Shown: positions 25,264-34,501 of the stretch, in pieces
How positions within the stretch are numbered: the first letter of the stretch is position 1
Layout: every line of letters begins with the position of its first letter
NCBI GenBank assembly: GCA_964543905.1
Contig: CAZIZO010000004.1
Span: 209,243 to 273,242 of the forward strand
Length of the DNA: 64,000 nucleotides
Origin: GCA-016699835 sp964543905
Lineage (GTDB): Bacteria; Planctomycetota; Phycisphaerae; Phycisphaerales; UBA1924
Direction: 5' to 3'
Program-made: the position numbers and the translations under genes
Notes under the pieces: model-generated
Seen by the model: the letters and a program-made list of their open reading frames with translations, nothing else
Database searches by the model: none
What the model was told of the DNA's origin: nothing

Positions 25264-26592
25264 TCAGCACCCGCCCTCGAATCGAACCAGGTAGTACAAC
25301 AGGTCGTCGATCGTCACCCCGCCGTCGGGCGTGCCCGTTCCGCTCCCGTCGTCCACGTCCGCGGCGATCGCCCCCGCCTCGAACAGGCCCAGGTAGTACA
25401 GCAGATCGTCAATCGTCACGCCACAGTCCGGCGTGCCCGTCCCGCTCCCATCGTCCACGTCCGCGATGCAGCGCACCGTCGGCTGCCCAAAGTTCGCGAT
25501 CTGCCCGCGAATCTCCCCGCCCGGAAACGCCGCCGTGTGCACGTTGAAATACGTCCGTCCACCGAGCACCGCAGGTCCGTTCGCCGCGCCGTAGGTCCAT
25601 ACGCCCAACTTGCGCTGGCTCGGCACGGGCGCAATGGGGGTCTGCACGCCGGAGTTGGCGCCCGGGCCCGAGAATCCGTGGATGTGCGCCGCCGTCTCGC
25701 CCGTGCCAAACGTCGTCCGACGAACGTCATACCCCATCGCGTTCGCCGCTCGATGGATCGCGACCATCCCGATGCCCACCGCGCCCGTGCCGTTCGCGGG
25801 CACTTCCTGTTGCCCGTCCATCGGCTGAAGCGCCGAGATGATCTGCCCCCGAATCTCTCCGCCCGGGAACGCCGTCGTATGCACGTTCACGTACATCAGC
25901 CCGTCGATGAGGTTCTGCTCCTGCGCCTCCGCATAGCCCCACACCCCGGAGATCGGCGAACCCACCGCGAGCGGGAAGACCACGCTCGCGTTCGTCCCGT
26001 AGTTCGCCACGCCGTGGATGTGCGCCGCCGTCTGCGCCGCCGACAGCCCGGCGAACGCGATGTAGTAGTTCAGCGTGTTCGCGCACGTGTCCTGCACAAA
26101 CAGCCCGAACCCGCGCGCGGTGCTCGCGTTCGCCGGCACCTCCTGCCCTCCGTCCAGCATCGCGACGTGCGTCACGATCTGCCCTCGCACCTCACCCCCC
26201 GGGAACGCCGTCGTGTGCACGTTCACGTACATCCGCCCATCCAACAGCGCCGCCTCCAACGCCTCGGGGTACGTCCACACCCCCGCCTTGATTGGGCCGA
26301 CGGGCAGCGGCGTCAGCACGCCCGCGTTCACCCCGGGCGCCGCCGGCCCGTGGATGTGCGCCGCCGTCTCCACGGGCGAGAGGTCGGCCACCACAATCCG
26401 ATACGCGACCGTGTTCGTGTCGGTGTCGATGCGGAAGAACCCGCCTCCGATCGCCTGCGATCCGTTCGCCGGCACTTCCTGTTGTCCCATCAGCACGCAA
26501 ATGCGATGCACCACCCCCGCCGGCGCGAGCCCCGCGATCGCCATCCCGCTCGCCGCACTCCACCCCATCCACTTCGACGACTTCGCCTTCAT
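25264..26592 (-). CDS. Exported protein with three CHRD domains and dockerin-like tail
   Basis: The ATG at 26592 is preceded by GGGAGG at a spacing of six bases and gives 442 residues. After a signal peptide come three CHRD-like domains, each with 'GQQEVPANGS' or 'GGQEVPANAS', an 'AAHIHG' loop and 'YVNVHTTAFPGGE(V/I)RGQI'. CHRD domains are extracellular beta domains found in chordin and many bacterial secreted proteins; their ligands are mostly unknown. The third copy is diverged at its start. The C-terminus has two dockerin-like units and ends in Gly-Gly-Cys. The neighbours with the same tail suggest a shared surface destination. Confidence 0.88.
   Translation of the reverse strand: MKAKSSKWMGWSAASGMAIAGLAPAGVVHRICVLMGQQEVPANGSQAIGGGFFRIDTDTNTVAYRIVVADLSPVETAAHIHGPAAPGVNAGVLTPLPVGPIKAGVWTYPEALEAALLDGRMYVNVHTTAFPGGEVRGQIVTHVAMLDGGQEVPANASTARGFGLFVQDTCANTLNYYIAFAGLSAAQTAAHIHGVANYGTNASVVFPLAVGSPISGVWGYAEAQEQNLIDGLMYVNVHTTAFPGGEIRGQIISALQPMDGQQEVPANGTGAVGIGMVAIHRAANAMGYDVRRTTFGTGETAAHIHGFSGPGANSGVQTPIAPVPSQRKLGVWTYGAANGPAVLGGRTYFNVHTAAFPGGEIRGQIANFGQPTVRCIADVDDGSGTGTPDCGVTIDDLLYYLGLFEAGAIAADVDDGSGTGTPDGGVTIDDLLYYLVRFEGGC
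25291..25463 (-). repeat. Pair of dockerin-like repeat units (gene 25264-26592)
   Basis: Units lie at about 25291-25363 and 25390-25463. The first encodes the canonical 'DVDDGSGTGTPDGGVTIDD' type. The second has Cys in place of Gly in the loop ('TPDCGVTIDD'). The DNA identity with the units in the neighbouring genes suggests recent duplication or gene conversion. Confidence 0.8.
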
Positions 26593-26751
26593 GATTCGCC
26601 TCCCATGCATGCGCCGACGCCGTCGGCTCCCCAAACCTCCGATCCAGCCCACAACACGCGCGTTGACAGCGCGCCCTGATGAAGATGTCTCCCGGGGCCT
26701 TCGCCTTGCGTTCACTTCGGGTTTTTGCTCTTTGGTCGTCCCCTCGAAGCG

Positions 26752-27858
26752 TCAGCACCCTGCCGAATAGCGGGTGAGGTAGTACAAAAGATCGTCGATC
26801 GTCACGCCCCCGTCGCGCGTGCCCGTGCCCGAACCATCGTCCATGTCCGCCGACGAGACTCCGGCGCCGTAGATCCCCAGGTAATAGAGCAGGTCATCGA
26901 TCGTGACGCCCCCGTCGCGCCTTCCCGTTCCGCTCCCGTCGTCCACGTCCGCCGGGCACGCCGCACGCGTCCCCGTCGCCGGCAACGACATCGTCCCCGT
27001 CATGCTCAGCGACAAACTCGTGATCGTCGCCGTCACCAGAACCTGGGCCGGATCGCCCGTCCCCAACGGCGGCGGAAAATCAAACGGCTGATTCGCCGGC
27101 CCGGGAATGTCCTGCACGATCTCCTGCTCCTGCGAGAACTGGGACGACAAACTCGCCGTCGCCGTCTGGTCATTCAGCGTCACCGTCCCCGCCATCGTCA
27201 CCACTTGTGGCGTCGGTGGAATATCCACCGCGTTCCCCAACGCGTCCATCGCACCCGTCACCACCACCGGCACCTCCAGCGTGAACGTGTACGTCCCCGC
27301 CGTCCCGCCCGGCGTCATGTCCCCGGTCACCGCCAAGACCTGCTGCATCGACAACGCCGTCAGCGTCGTTTGTCCCAGCGGGATCGGCAACGGCACCAGG
27401 AACGGATACGAATAGTTCGGCGACGCCGTCAAGAACGACTGATACGTGATCGTCACCGTCATGTTGAAGTTCGGCCTCGCGTCTCGCAACAGATCCGCCT
27501 CAAATCCGCTCAGCGTCACTCGATTCGTCGCCCGATTCACCTCCAGCGCATACCTCCCCCCGGGCCGCGTGCTCGGATTCCCCGAGATCGACCCCGTCCC
27601 CGTGAACGTCTTGCTGATGTTCGTCGGCGGCGCCGGGCGTCGCCCGAAGAGATCCCAGTTCAGCGTCCGCGTCCCCGTCGGGTTCGTCGTCTCGTCATAG
27701 TTCCCGATGAACGTACCGTTCGCCGGCACCGTCGCCGACAGCGTCCCGTTCATGCTGCTCGTCTGCGCATTGATTCCAAAGTCATACCGCTGCCCATACG
27801 CCACGCTCGACAGCGCCGCCACGCCCACCACCGAGCACCACATCACGCGATCCGTCAT
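26752..27858 (-). CDS. Exported protein of unknown function with dockerin-like tail
   Basis: AGGAGG six bases upstream supports the ATG at 27858 (368 residues). A signal peptide ('VMWCSVVGVAALSSVAYG') precedes a body rich in Thr, Gly and Val that reads as beta-sheet, with segments such as 'NGTLSATVPANGTFIGNYDE' and 'AGTYTFTLEVPVVVTGAMDA'. I do not recognise the body. The last 75 residues hold two 'DVDDGSGTG..DGGVTIDDLLYYL' units and the chain ends in Ala-Gly-Cys. It stands next to the CHRD protein on the same strand, 159 bases apart. Confidence 0.8.
   Translation of the reverse strand: MTDRVMWCSVVGVAALSSVAYGQRYDFGINAQTSSMNGTLSATVPANGTFIGNYDETTNPTGTRTLNWDLFGRRPAPPTNISKTFTGTGSISGNPSTRPGGRYALEVNRATNRVTLSGFEADLLRDARPNFNMTVTITYQSFLTASPNYSYPFLVPLPIPLGQTTLTALSMQQVLAVTGDMTPGGTAGTYTFTLEVPVVVTGAMDALGNAVDIPPTPQVVTMAGTVTLNDQTATASLSSQFSQEQEIVQDIPGPANQPFDFPPPLGTGDPAQVLVTATITSLSLSMTGTMSLPATGTRAACPADVDDGSGTGRRDGGVTIDDLLYYLGIYGAGVSSADMDDGSGTGTRDGGVTIDDLLYYLTRYSAGC
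26775..26953 (-). repeat. Pair of dockerin-like repeat units (gene 26752-27858)
   Basis: Units lie at about 26775-26850 and 26879-26953. Both carry Arg at the loop position that is Pro in most other units ('TRDGGVTIDD' and 'RRDGGVTIDD'). With the pairs in the two upstream genes they make six units of one repeat family within 5 kb. Confidence 0.8.
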
Positions 27859-27954
27859 GCCAGCCTCCTGCACGTTCGAGTGCCTACAGCATACCAGGAA
27901 AAAATCCCGAACACAACCCGCATTGGCTCGCCGCCACGTCTCAGAACTGGCCCA

Positions 27955-29148
27955 TCACCCCGAACGAACGCACGCCGAAATCCACCCGCCCCCCAACACC
28001 CAGTCCGGATCCTGATCGTCGTACAGCACTACCGCCTGCCCCGGCGCCACCGCCACCTGCATCTCCTCAAACTCCACCTCAAACGCCCCGTGCCGACCCG
28101 ATGGCGTGTTATCTCCCGCGTCCTCGATCACCCGCACCCGCCCCCGCGCCGCCGGCGTGTTGTACCGATACTTCGCCCAGCACGCACGCCATTCGCCCGC
28201 CTTCGGCCCATCCACCAGCCAGTTCGCCTCTCGCGCCTCGCACGATCGGACCAGAAGCGCCTCCTTCGGCCCCACCGTCACCGTGTTGCTCCCGACGTCC
28301 TTGCTCACCACGTACACCGGATGACCAAGCGACAACGAGAGCCCACGCCGCTGCCCGATCGTGAACCGATGCTGCCCCTCATGCGTCCCCACCTCGCGTC
28401 CGCGCTCGTCCACGATCTTCCCCGTCCGAAGCACCTCGCCCCGTCGCCGCTCCACCAGCCCCGCGTAGTCGTTGTCGGGCACAAAGCAGATTTCCTGCGA
28501 ATCGGGCTTGTCAAACACCGGCAATCCAAACCGCTTCGCCAACGCCCGCACCTCGTCCTTGGGCATCTCTCCGATCGGAAACATCATGTGCGAGAGTTGC
28601 TCGCGCGGGACGCCAAAGAGCACATACGACTGGTCCTTCGACCGGTCCACCCCGCGCCGCAGCGAATACACCGTCCCCTCGGCGCCCGGTCCTTCGCGCC
28701 GTCCAATCCTCGCATAGTGCCCGCTCGCGACATGCTCCGCCCCGATCTGCCGCGCATACTCATGCAACTTCCCGAACTTCAGCCAGTCGTTGCACCGCAC
28801 GCACGGGTTCGGCGTGCGCCCGTTCGCGTACTCGTCCACGAAATAGTCGATGATGCGCCCAAAGTCCTTCTTGAAGTTGCACACATAAAACGGAATCCCC
28901 AACTCCGCCGCGACCAGCCGAGCATCCGCCGCGTCCGTAATCGAGCAACATCCCTGGTGCCCGATCTTCACGCCGACCTTGCACGCCTCGTCCGCGGGGA
29001 TCAACTCATCCAGCGTCTCGCCGGGCGATCCAAGACGCATGAAGCAGCCCACAACCTCATGCCCCGCGCGCGAAAGCAGCGCCGCCGCGACGGACGAATC
29101 CACCCCGCCCGACATCGCCACCAACACCTTCGGCTTCGAACTGCTCAC
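27955..29148 (-). CDS. mnmA: MnmA, tRNA-specific 2-thiouridylase
   Basis: MnmA thiolates U34 of tRNA-Lys, -Glu and -Gln. The PP-loop 'SGGVDSSVAAALLSRAG' is near the N-terminus. The catalytic cysteines lie in 'TPNPCVRCN' and 'DSQEICFVPDNDY'. Other family blocks are 'GHQGCCSITDAADARLVA', 'GHYARI', 'KDQSYVLFG' and 'GEGQHRFTIGQRRG'-like sequence. The open frame runs back to 29238 but would overlap the next gene. A GTG at 29148 just before 'SSSKPKVLVAMSGGVDSS' gives a normal N-terminus and about 397 residues. It lies downstream of the zinc-ribbon membrane gene on the same strand. Confidence 0.95.
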   Translation of the reverse strand: MSSSKPKVLVAMSGGVDSSVAAALLSRAGHEVVGCFMRLGSPGETLDELIPADEACKVGVKIGHQGCCSITDAADARLVAAELGIPFYVCNFKKDFGRIIDYFVDEYANGRTPNPCVRCNDWLKFGKLHEYARQIGAEHVASGHYARIGRREGPGAEGTVYSLRRGVDRSKDQSYVLFGVPREQLSHMMFPIGEMPKDEVRALAKRFGLPVFDKPDSQEICFVPDNDYAGLVERRRGEVLRTGKIVDERGREVGTHEGQHRFTIGQRRGLSLSLGHPVYVVSKDVGSNTVTVGPKEALLVRSCEAREANWLVDGPKAGEWRACWAKYRYNTPAARGRVRVIEDAGDNTPSGRHGAFEVEFEEMQVAVAPGQAVVLYDDQDPDWVLGGGWISACVRSG

Positions 29149-29200
29149 GGGCCATCGTAGGAATCCAACCGCCCGTCGCCCCGACACGTGCCCCCCTCCG

Positions 29201-30250
29201 TCATCCGATCTCCTCCCCGCACTCCGGGCACTTCCCACCCCATTTCAGCCCGCGCAGGCTGTATCCACACGCTCGGCAAGGACGCTCCGTCACGATCTCA
29301 CGCCCCAGCCCAGGCCCCGCCCCCGCCAGGTGCGCCCGCCGCTCCATCTCCGCCCGATCCTTCAGCCGTTGGTCCCGCGCCTTCAACTCCATGTGGTTCG
29401 CCAGCGCCCATCGCGTCATCGATCCCAACTGGAAGAGCCCAATCACGAACAGCCCCAGCCCCACCACAAAACTCCCCATCAGCAAAACGCCCAACGTCGC
29501 CACGCCGAACGAAAGTGCCGGCACCGTTCCCGCGAACGCAAAGCATCCGATCGACACGGGCCCCGCAACGCTCAGCGAGAACGCCGCCACCCGCATCCGC
29601 ATCGCCAGCCCGTCGTCGTTCGCCCACGACGCAATCCTCGAAACATGCAGCGCCAGCGGCGCCAGCCCAAAGAACGTCCCCAGCCCACACCCGAGCGCCA
29701 GCCCCCAGACCAACTTCGCAAAGCCCGTCGCCGGCGCGCCGGGCGTCGCAATCGCCGCCACCGCCGTCAGCACCATCGCCACGGGGGCGCAGGCGAGCAT
29801 CCCTCGCGCCGACCACCGGCTCCCCGACCATTCCCGCGTCAAGTTGATCCCCGTCCCCTTCGTCAGCCGACGCGGCGCCGTCACCACCCACACGCTCCAC
29901 ACCCACCCGCATCCCACCACAAACAACACCCCGGCCAGCGTCGCCACCCCCGCCGCGCCCTGACCGCCCACCTGCCACACCAGCATCGGCACCAGCATCG
30001 CCAGCGCCACCACGCACCCCGCCATCACGTTCGCCGCGATTCGCAACTCCTCCAGGTAATCCCGCGGCGCCTCCACCAGCGTTTCACCCTTGCGGCTTAC
30101 GGAACGCTTGATCGACGTCCCGCATTCCGGACACGCCCCCCCCGTCCGCAACCCCTTCAGCGCATACCCGCACCTCCGGCACGTCCGTTCGTCGATGATC
30201 ACCGCGCCCCCGTGCACATCGACCGTCGGCAATGTCCGCACGTGATGCAT
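29201..30250 (-). CDS. Membrane protein with zinc ribbons at both ends
   Basis: This protein of about 349 residues uses the ATG at 30250; an ATG at 30271 is also possible. It starts and ends with a similar zinc-ribbon motif: 'CRRCGYALKGLRTGGACPECG' near the N-terminus and 'CRACGYSLRGLKWGGKCPECG' as the last residues. Between them lie about six to eight hydrophobic segments. Duplicated 'C..CGY.L.GL..G..CPECG' ribbons are common in planctomycete proteins of unknown function. The two ribbons should face the cytoplasm. No enzymatic motif is visible. Confidence 0.75.
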   Translation of the reverse strand: MHHVRTLPTVDVHGGAVIIDERTCRRCGYALKGLRTGGACPECGTSIKRSVSRKGETLVEAPRDYLEELRIAANVMAGCVVALAMLVPMLVWQVGGQGAAGVATLAGVLFVVGCGWVWSVWVVTAPRRLTKGTGINLTREWSGSRWSARGMLACAPVAMVLTAVAAIATPGAPATGFAKLVWGLALGCGLGTFFGLAPLALHVSRIASWANDDGLAMRMRVAAFSLSVAGPVSIGCFAFAGTVPALSFGVATLGVLLMGSFVVGLGLFVIGLFQLGSMTRWALANHMELKARDQRLKDRAEMERRAHLAGAGPGLGREIVTERPCRACGYSLRGLKWGGKCPECGEEIG

Positions 30251-30295
30251 GGGTCTCGCCACTCCGACCATCCCCGGTTCGTAGACGCTCCCCTT

Positions 30296-31126
30296 CTACC
30301 GCCCCACCCCCGCCAAGGCTTCAACCGCATTTCGGAACATGCGCAATCCCGGGGTATCCCCCTTCCTCACTCCATGCGATAACCGCGTCCAATATGGATG
30401 CCGGGTCCACGACAAATACCGATCCGGGTGCGGCATCAACCCGAAGATCCGCCCGCTCGGATCGCAGATTCCCGCCACCGCTCCCTCCGACCCGTTGTAG
30501 TTGTCCAAATACCGGATCGCGACCTGCCCCTGCGCCTCCAACTTCGGCAGCACGTCATGGAACATCGTCGCCAGACGCCCCTCCCCGTGCCCCACGGGCA
30601 GCACCTGCACGTCCCTCGCCTCGTCCCCGCTCCAGCCCTCCGCAAGACCTCGCGTCCACAGGCACACGCTCTCCCGCTCATACTTCACCGGGACCCATCG
30701 GCACACATACCTCGCGTCCTTGTTCTGCGAGAGCGCCACCATCTGCCGAGGCGGCGACTCAGGCCATCCGCCCCCCCCCGCCGACCCCATGGACACCTCC
30801 AGACCCGGCAGTAGCCCCACCTGCACCAGCACCTGGAACCCGTTGCAGATCCCGATCATCGGCACGCCCCGCTCCGCCGCGCCCCGCAACGCCGGATACA
30901 ACTTCTCCCTCAGTTTCATCGCGAAGATCCGACCGCTCGCCACGTCGTCCCCATACGAAAATCCCCCCGGAAACGCGATGATGTCCGCACCCTCCACTCG
31001 CTCCGGTTCCGCGATCAACGCATCCACGTGCGCCAGTTCAGGCGTCGCGCCCGCCAGTTCAAACCCGTGGCAAACCTCAATCTCGCAGTTCGTCCCCGCG
31101 GCACGCACGACCAGAGCAGTAGGCAT
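30296..31126 (-). CDS. purQ: PurQ, phosphoribosylformylglycinamidine synthase glutaminase subunit
   Basis: PurQ releases ammonia from glutamine for PurL in purine synthesis. The ATG at 31126 gives 276 residues, starting 'MPTALVVRAAGTNCE'. This has the family pattern 'R..GTNCE', which also matches the class I amidotransferase domain of the long PurL form. Further motifs are 'IAFPGGFSYGDDVASG', 'MIGICNGFQVLVQVGLLPG' with the nucleophile near Cys94, and 'GLMPHPDRYL' with the catalytic His. At 276 residues it is longer than the compact form of about 225, with an insert between the Cys and His blocks. purL and purS are not in the window. Confidence 0.93.
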   Translation of the reverse strand: MPTALVVRAAGTNCEIEVCHGFELAGATPELAHVDALIAEPERVEGADIIAFPGGFSYGDDVASGRIFAMKLREKLYPALRGAAERGVPMIGICNGFQVLVQVGLLPGLEVSMGSAGGGGWPESPPRQMVALSQNKDARYVCRWVPVKYERESVCLWTRGLAEGWSGDEARDVQVLPVGHGEGRLATMFHDVLPKLEAQGQVAIRYLDNYNGSEGAVAGICDPSGRIFGLMPHPDRYLSWTRHPYWTRLSHGVRKGDTPGLRMFRNAVEALAGVGR

Positions 31127-31192
31127 CCTCCACTTTATGCGGGCCATTTCGGACTCGCATCTCCCGCCACCGCCCTTCCCTCCTTCCGCGAC

Positions 31193-32581
31193 TTACGCCC
31201 GCCACCTCCGGGCCCACGCCAATCCCGCCTCCATCGTGACCAACACCAGCACCGCCACGCACGCCGCGGCTCCCCCCCCCTGATTCCATCGCTCCGTCGC
31301 GTCCCGCCATCCCGCCACCCCCGGGATCGCCGTCGCGCCCACCGTCGCCAGCACCAGCGCCCCGATCAGCGCCCACCGCCGTCCTCCCCGTTCCGCCACC
31401 GCCAACCCCACCGCCAACCCCACGATCGGGAGCAGCATGTTCAGGTGCCGATGCGTCGTCTGCGGCGAAAAGAGCAGCGCCACCGACCACAGCACGCTCC
31501 ATTCCATCAGCACGAGAGTCCGCTCCGAGCGCTCCCCCTCCTTGCTCGCCTCGCCTCGACCGATGAGGACTCCGAATCCCCACACCCGATACCGCCACCA
31601 TCCGATCACACCCAACACGCACGCGACAACGCCCGTCCCCAGCAGCACGCCTGCCCGACCAACTCCAACCCGCTCGCCCCACCGCGCCACCGTACTCGTC
31701 ACCGACAGGCTGAACCCGCTCGTCACCCCATGGATGTTCGCGCCGCTCCCGCGCTCGGCCAACCCCGCCATCTCCGGCAAGCCTCGAAACGCCACTCCCA
31801 GATACTCAAGATTCCGCTCCCACCCCAGCACCACCGCCGGACCCAAAAGCGCCACGCCCAGCGCGACCCCGAACGCCCCCGCCGCCCACCACTTCCGCCG
31901 CACCAGCAAATACGGCATCAGCACGATCGGCAGGTACTTCACGCCCACCGCCACCCCCAACGCCGCGCCACTCCACGCCGGCCTCCGCTCAACCCATCGC
32001 AACCCCAGCACCACCCCCATCAGCACCAGCAGGTTCGAGTTGCCCCATTGGAACTCACTCTTCCACGTCTGCCCAAGCACCACCACCGCGACGCTCGCCA
32101 TCGCCGCCGTCCGCACGCGCGAAGAGCCAAGCCCAAGTCGGCGCTGCGTCTCGTCACCGACCAGCCACGCCGTGGTGATCAGCAGCGCCGCCAGCACCAG
32201 CGTCCACACGTGCGCCGCCGTCGTCGGCTCCAGCAGCGTCATCGGGCGGAGCACCACCGCCAGCAGTGGGGGGTAGATGTACCCCCCGTCGTTCACCCGA
32301 TACAAGTCCTGTCCATCACGCACCGCCACCGCGCCGAAGTAGAAATCAAAGAAGTCCGCGTTCGGCTGGTCGCCCACGCGAAGACCGCGACTGACAAGCC
32401 ACGCCAGAAACCCCGCGCCCAGCACCACCAGCGCCACGTCCGCCACGTGCCGCCATCCCTCCTTGCCCGCGATCGTCGTCCCATCTCGCACGATCCCGCA
32501 TGGTAGTGGTCGCTCCTCCGCATGGACTGATAACGCCCCGCCACGTCCCGGAACATCCTTCCCACTCCGAATCTGGGGCAT
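31193..32581 (-). CDS. GT87/DUF2029-type integral membrane glycosyltransferase
   Basis: This 462-residue protein has about ten transmembrane segments. The first luminal loop has 'DFFDFYFGAVAVRDGQDLYRVNDGGYIYPPLLAVVLRPM'. This is the family pattern of an acidic D-F/Y pair after helix 1 followed by 'G.LY....GY.YPP'. 'LVLMGVVLGLRWVERRP.WSG..LGVAVGVKYLPIVL' and 'SPQTTHRHLNMLLPI' also match the GT87 family of polyprenol-phosphate-sugar transferases. Sugar and acceptor cannot be read from sequence. The true start could be a later GTG, because the first 40 residues are polar and unlike the family. Confidence 0.82.
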   Translation of the reverse strand: MPQIRSGKDVPGRGGALSVHAEERPLPCGIVRDGTTIAGKEGWRHVADVALVVLGAGFLAWLVSRGLRVGDQPNADFFDFYFGAVAVRDGQDLYRVNDGGYIYPPLLAVVLRPMTLLEPTTAAHVWTLVLAALLITTAWLVGDETQRRLGLGSSRVRTAAMASVAVVVLGQTWKSEFQWGNSNLLVLMGVVLGLRWVERRPAWSGAALGVAVGVKYLPIVLMPYLLVRRKWWAAGAFGVALGVALLGPAVVLGWERNLEYLGVAFRGLPEMAGLAERGSGANIHGVTSGFSLSVTSTVARWGERVGVGRAGVLLGTGVVACVLGVIGWWRYRVWGFGVLIGRGEASKEGERSERTLVLMEWSVLWSVALLFSPQTTHRHLNMLLPIVGLAVGLAVAERGGRRWALIGALVLATVGATAIPGVAGWRDATERWNQGGGAAACVAVLVLVTMEAGLAWARRWRA

Positions 32582-32684
32582 CTGTAACGCCCCATTTCAC
32601 TCCACCCGCTCGGATTGCTCGGCCTTTCCCGAATTGCGTGGTAGTTTCTACGGTCGGATTCCATCCTCCGCCAGGAGAAAGGCC

Positions 32685-34391
32685 ATGCTTCGCAAGACTC
32701 GTTTCGTTCCCGCGATCGCGGGCGCGTTCCTCGCGTCCAGCGCGCTCGCCCAGAGCGTCCAGATCCGCGTCGAGGACGCCAACGGCAATCTGCTCCAGAA
32801 CGCCTCCCTCGCCCCCGCACAAGCCTGGACCGCCGTCCTCCCCTCCGCCGCTCGACGCGTCAAAATCCTCCCTTCCAGCACCTCCGTCGACATCGGACGC
32901 ATCGTCCTCTACGGTGGCCCTCGCCCGGGCGACGTCGACATCTCCATCGGCGGCCCCTTCGCCCCAGCCTCCGTCGCGCCCACGCCCGCCGGTCGACACC
33001 TCGCCGGCCTTATCGCCAACGACCTCTCCAGCGCTCGCCTCTACGGCGCCATCTCGGGCGCCGTCACCGGCGACATCCTCATCTCCAAAATCTCCCGCTT
33101 CGAATCGCGCGGGCCCCTCCAAGGTCAGTTCTTCGCCGACAACACGTTCAACAACGCGCCCGCCGTCCTCCGCTTTGGCTCCATCTCCTCCTCCACCCTC
33201 CTCACCCTCGCCTCCGGCTCCCTCGATTGGCTCGACGTCGCCGGCTCCATGAACGGCCAAATTTCCCTCCCCAACGGCTCGCTCCACTCCCTCACCATCT
33301 CCGGCGACTTCACCGGGAAACTCAACGTCCCCGCGGGTTCCATCGGCCGCCTCGTCGTCGCCGGTGACATCAACTCCATCTCCCCTCCCGGCGCCCTCTG
33401 GCCCATCCGCGCCCGCGACGGCATCAACTTCATCTCCGCCGGGGCCATCAACGCCCAGATCACCGCCGGCGCCGACGGTGGTCCCGGCACGCTCGCCTTC
33501 CTCCAAACCACCCGCGGCGACTTCGCCGGCGCCCTCTACGCCAAGGGCATCCTTCCCGTCCAAGGACAACCCGATGCCGGCCTCCGCATCGCACGCCACC
33601 TCATCGCACGCACCGACCTCCGCGAACGTGACCTCGCCGCTCCCATCCGCGTCGGCGGCTCCCTCTTCGGCCAACTCCTCCTCAGCGATCCCGACGGCCT
33701 CAAATCCCAGATCATCATCAACGCCAACTTCAACAACTCCATCTGGTCCGCACCCATCACCCTCGCCGGCATCGACCGCTTCGCCCCCAAACCCTCCTAC
33801 TCCACCTGGTCCTCCTCCATCGGCGGCGGCGACGTCGCCCTCGCCCCCTTCGCCCTCCACTTCGAAGACTGTTCGCCCCGCGCCACTCGTCCTCCCTTCA
33901 ACCCCACCGTCTGCAACTACTACGTCAGCGCCTACGGCACCGCGGCCACCACCTCCGTCATCCTCGATCACTACGGACCCGTCACCATCACCCCTGGTTC
34001 AGGCCTCGGCGTCCGTATCTACCGCCGTCCCGTCGGCTCCTGCGATTGGTCCGACGTCTCCAGCGATTTCACCGCATCCCCCAACGCCAACAACGATCCG
34101 CGTTCCGTCCGCGTCGACGCCATCCCCGGTCGCCAAGGCTTCCAAGGTCTCCCGGGAACGCCCACCGAGTTCCTCATCAAGCCCGTCCTGCTCGGCTCCG
34201 GTCGCAAACTCCTCGTCTGCCTCGACGTCATCGGCAACCCCCCCGTCCGCGACTACAACTACGTCCTCTCCGTTCCCGCAGGCCCAGGCTCGCCGCCCCC
34301 GCCACCACCACCACCGCCGCCGCCCCCGCCGCCCCCGCCCCCGACCACCACGCCTCCAAGCGTCATGCCCGTTCCCCCGAGTTCCAAATAG
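32685..34391 (+). CDS. Exported protein with polyproline C-terminus
   Basis: AGGAGA before the ATG at 32685 sets the start (568 residues). A signal peptide ('RFVPAIAGAFLASSALAQ') is followed by a long beta-rich domain with recurrent 'GSI..L.V.GD' and 'SGSL..L.VAGS.NG.I' patterns at about 150-300. This suggests a solenoid of filamentous-haemagglutinin or polymer-forming type. Four Cys residues lie between about 400 and 520. The tail holds an unbroken run of 17 prolines, then Thr/Ser/Pro. I do not recognise a family. It is divergent from the glycosyltransferase. Confidence 0.78.
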   Translation: MLRKTRFVPAIAGAFLASSALAQSVQIRVEDANGNLLQNASLAPAQAWTAVLPSAARRVKILPSSTSVDIGRIVLYGGPRPGDVDISIGGPFAPASVAPTPAGRHLAGLIANDLSSARLYGAISGAVTGDILISKISRFESRGPLQGQFFADNTFNNAPAVLRFGSISSSTLLTLASGSLDWLDVAGSMNGQISLPNGSLHSLTISGDFTGKLNVPAGSIGRLVVAGDINSISPPGALWPIRARDGINFISAGAINAQITAGADGGPGTLAFLQTTRGDFAGALYAKGILPVQGQPDAGLRIARHLIARTDLRERDLAAPIRVGGSLFGQLLLSDPDGLKSQIIINANFNNSIWSAPITLAGIDRFAPKPSYSTWSSSIGGGDVALAPFALHFEDCSPRATRPPFNPTVCNYYVSAYGTAATTSVILDHYGPVTITPGSGLGVRIYRRPVGSCDWSDVSSDFTASPNANNDPRSVRVDAIPGRQGFQGLPGTPTEFLIKPVLLGSGRKLLVCLDVIGNPPVRDYNYVLSVPAGPGSPPPPPPPPPPPPPPPPPTTTPPSVMPVPPSSK

Positions 34392-34409
34392 TGTCGACGA
34401 CACGCAAAA

Positions 34410-34501
34410 ACGGAGTCAGGGAACGAAGGTCCTCGAGTCCTTCGAATCCCTGCTCCGTCTTCCCCGGTGAATCGGCATCCGCGCGTCTCCGCGCGGATGC
34501 C
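34410..34501 (+). other. Two tandem strong hairpins upstream of thiL
   Basis: The first hairpin (34410-34458) is a long imperfect stem with arms ACGGAG/CTCCGT, CAGGGA/TCCCTG and CGAAGG/CCTTCG. The second (34474-34501) is a perfect 12-bp stem with a TCTC loop. Neither has a T-tract on the + strand. Read on the - strand, the first is followed by TTTTTG and would pass as an intrinsic terminator. They probably end or insulate the transcript of the exported-protein gene. The rest of the 277-base gap shows only a weak third hairpin (34534-34554). Confidence 0.55.

Noticed and set aside
26725..29160. An 811-codon open frame on the + strand opposite two real genes.
   Set aside because: Arg/His/Pro-rich shadow spanning two clearly coding genes on the other strand.
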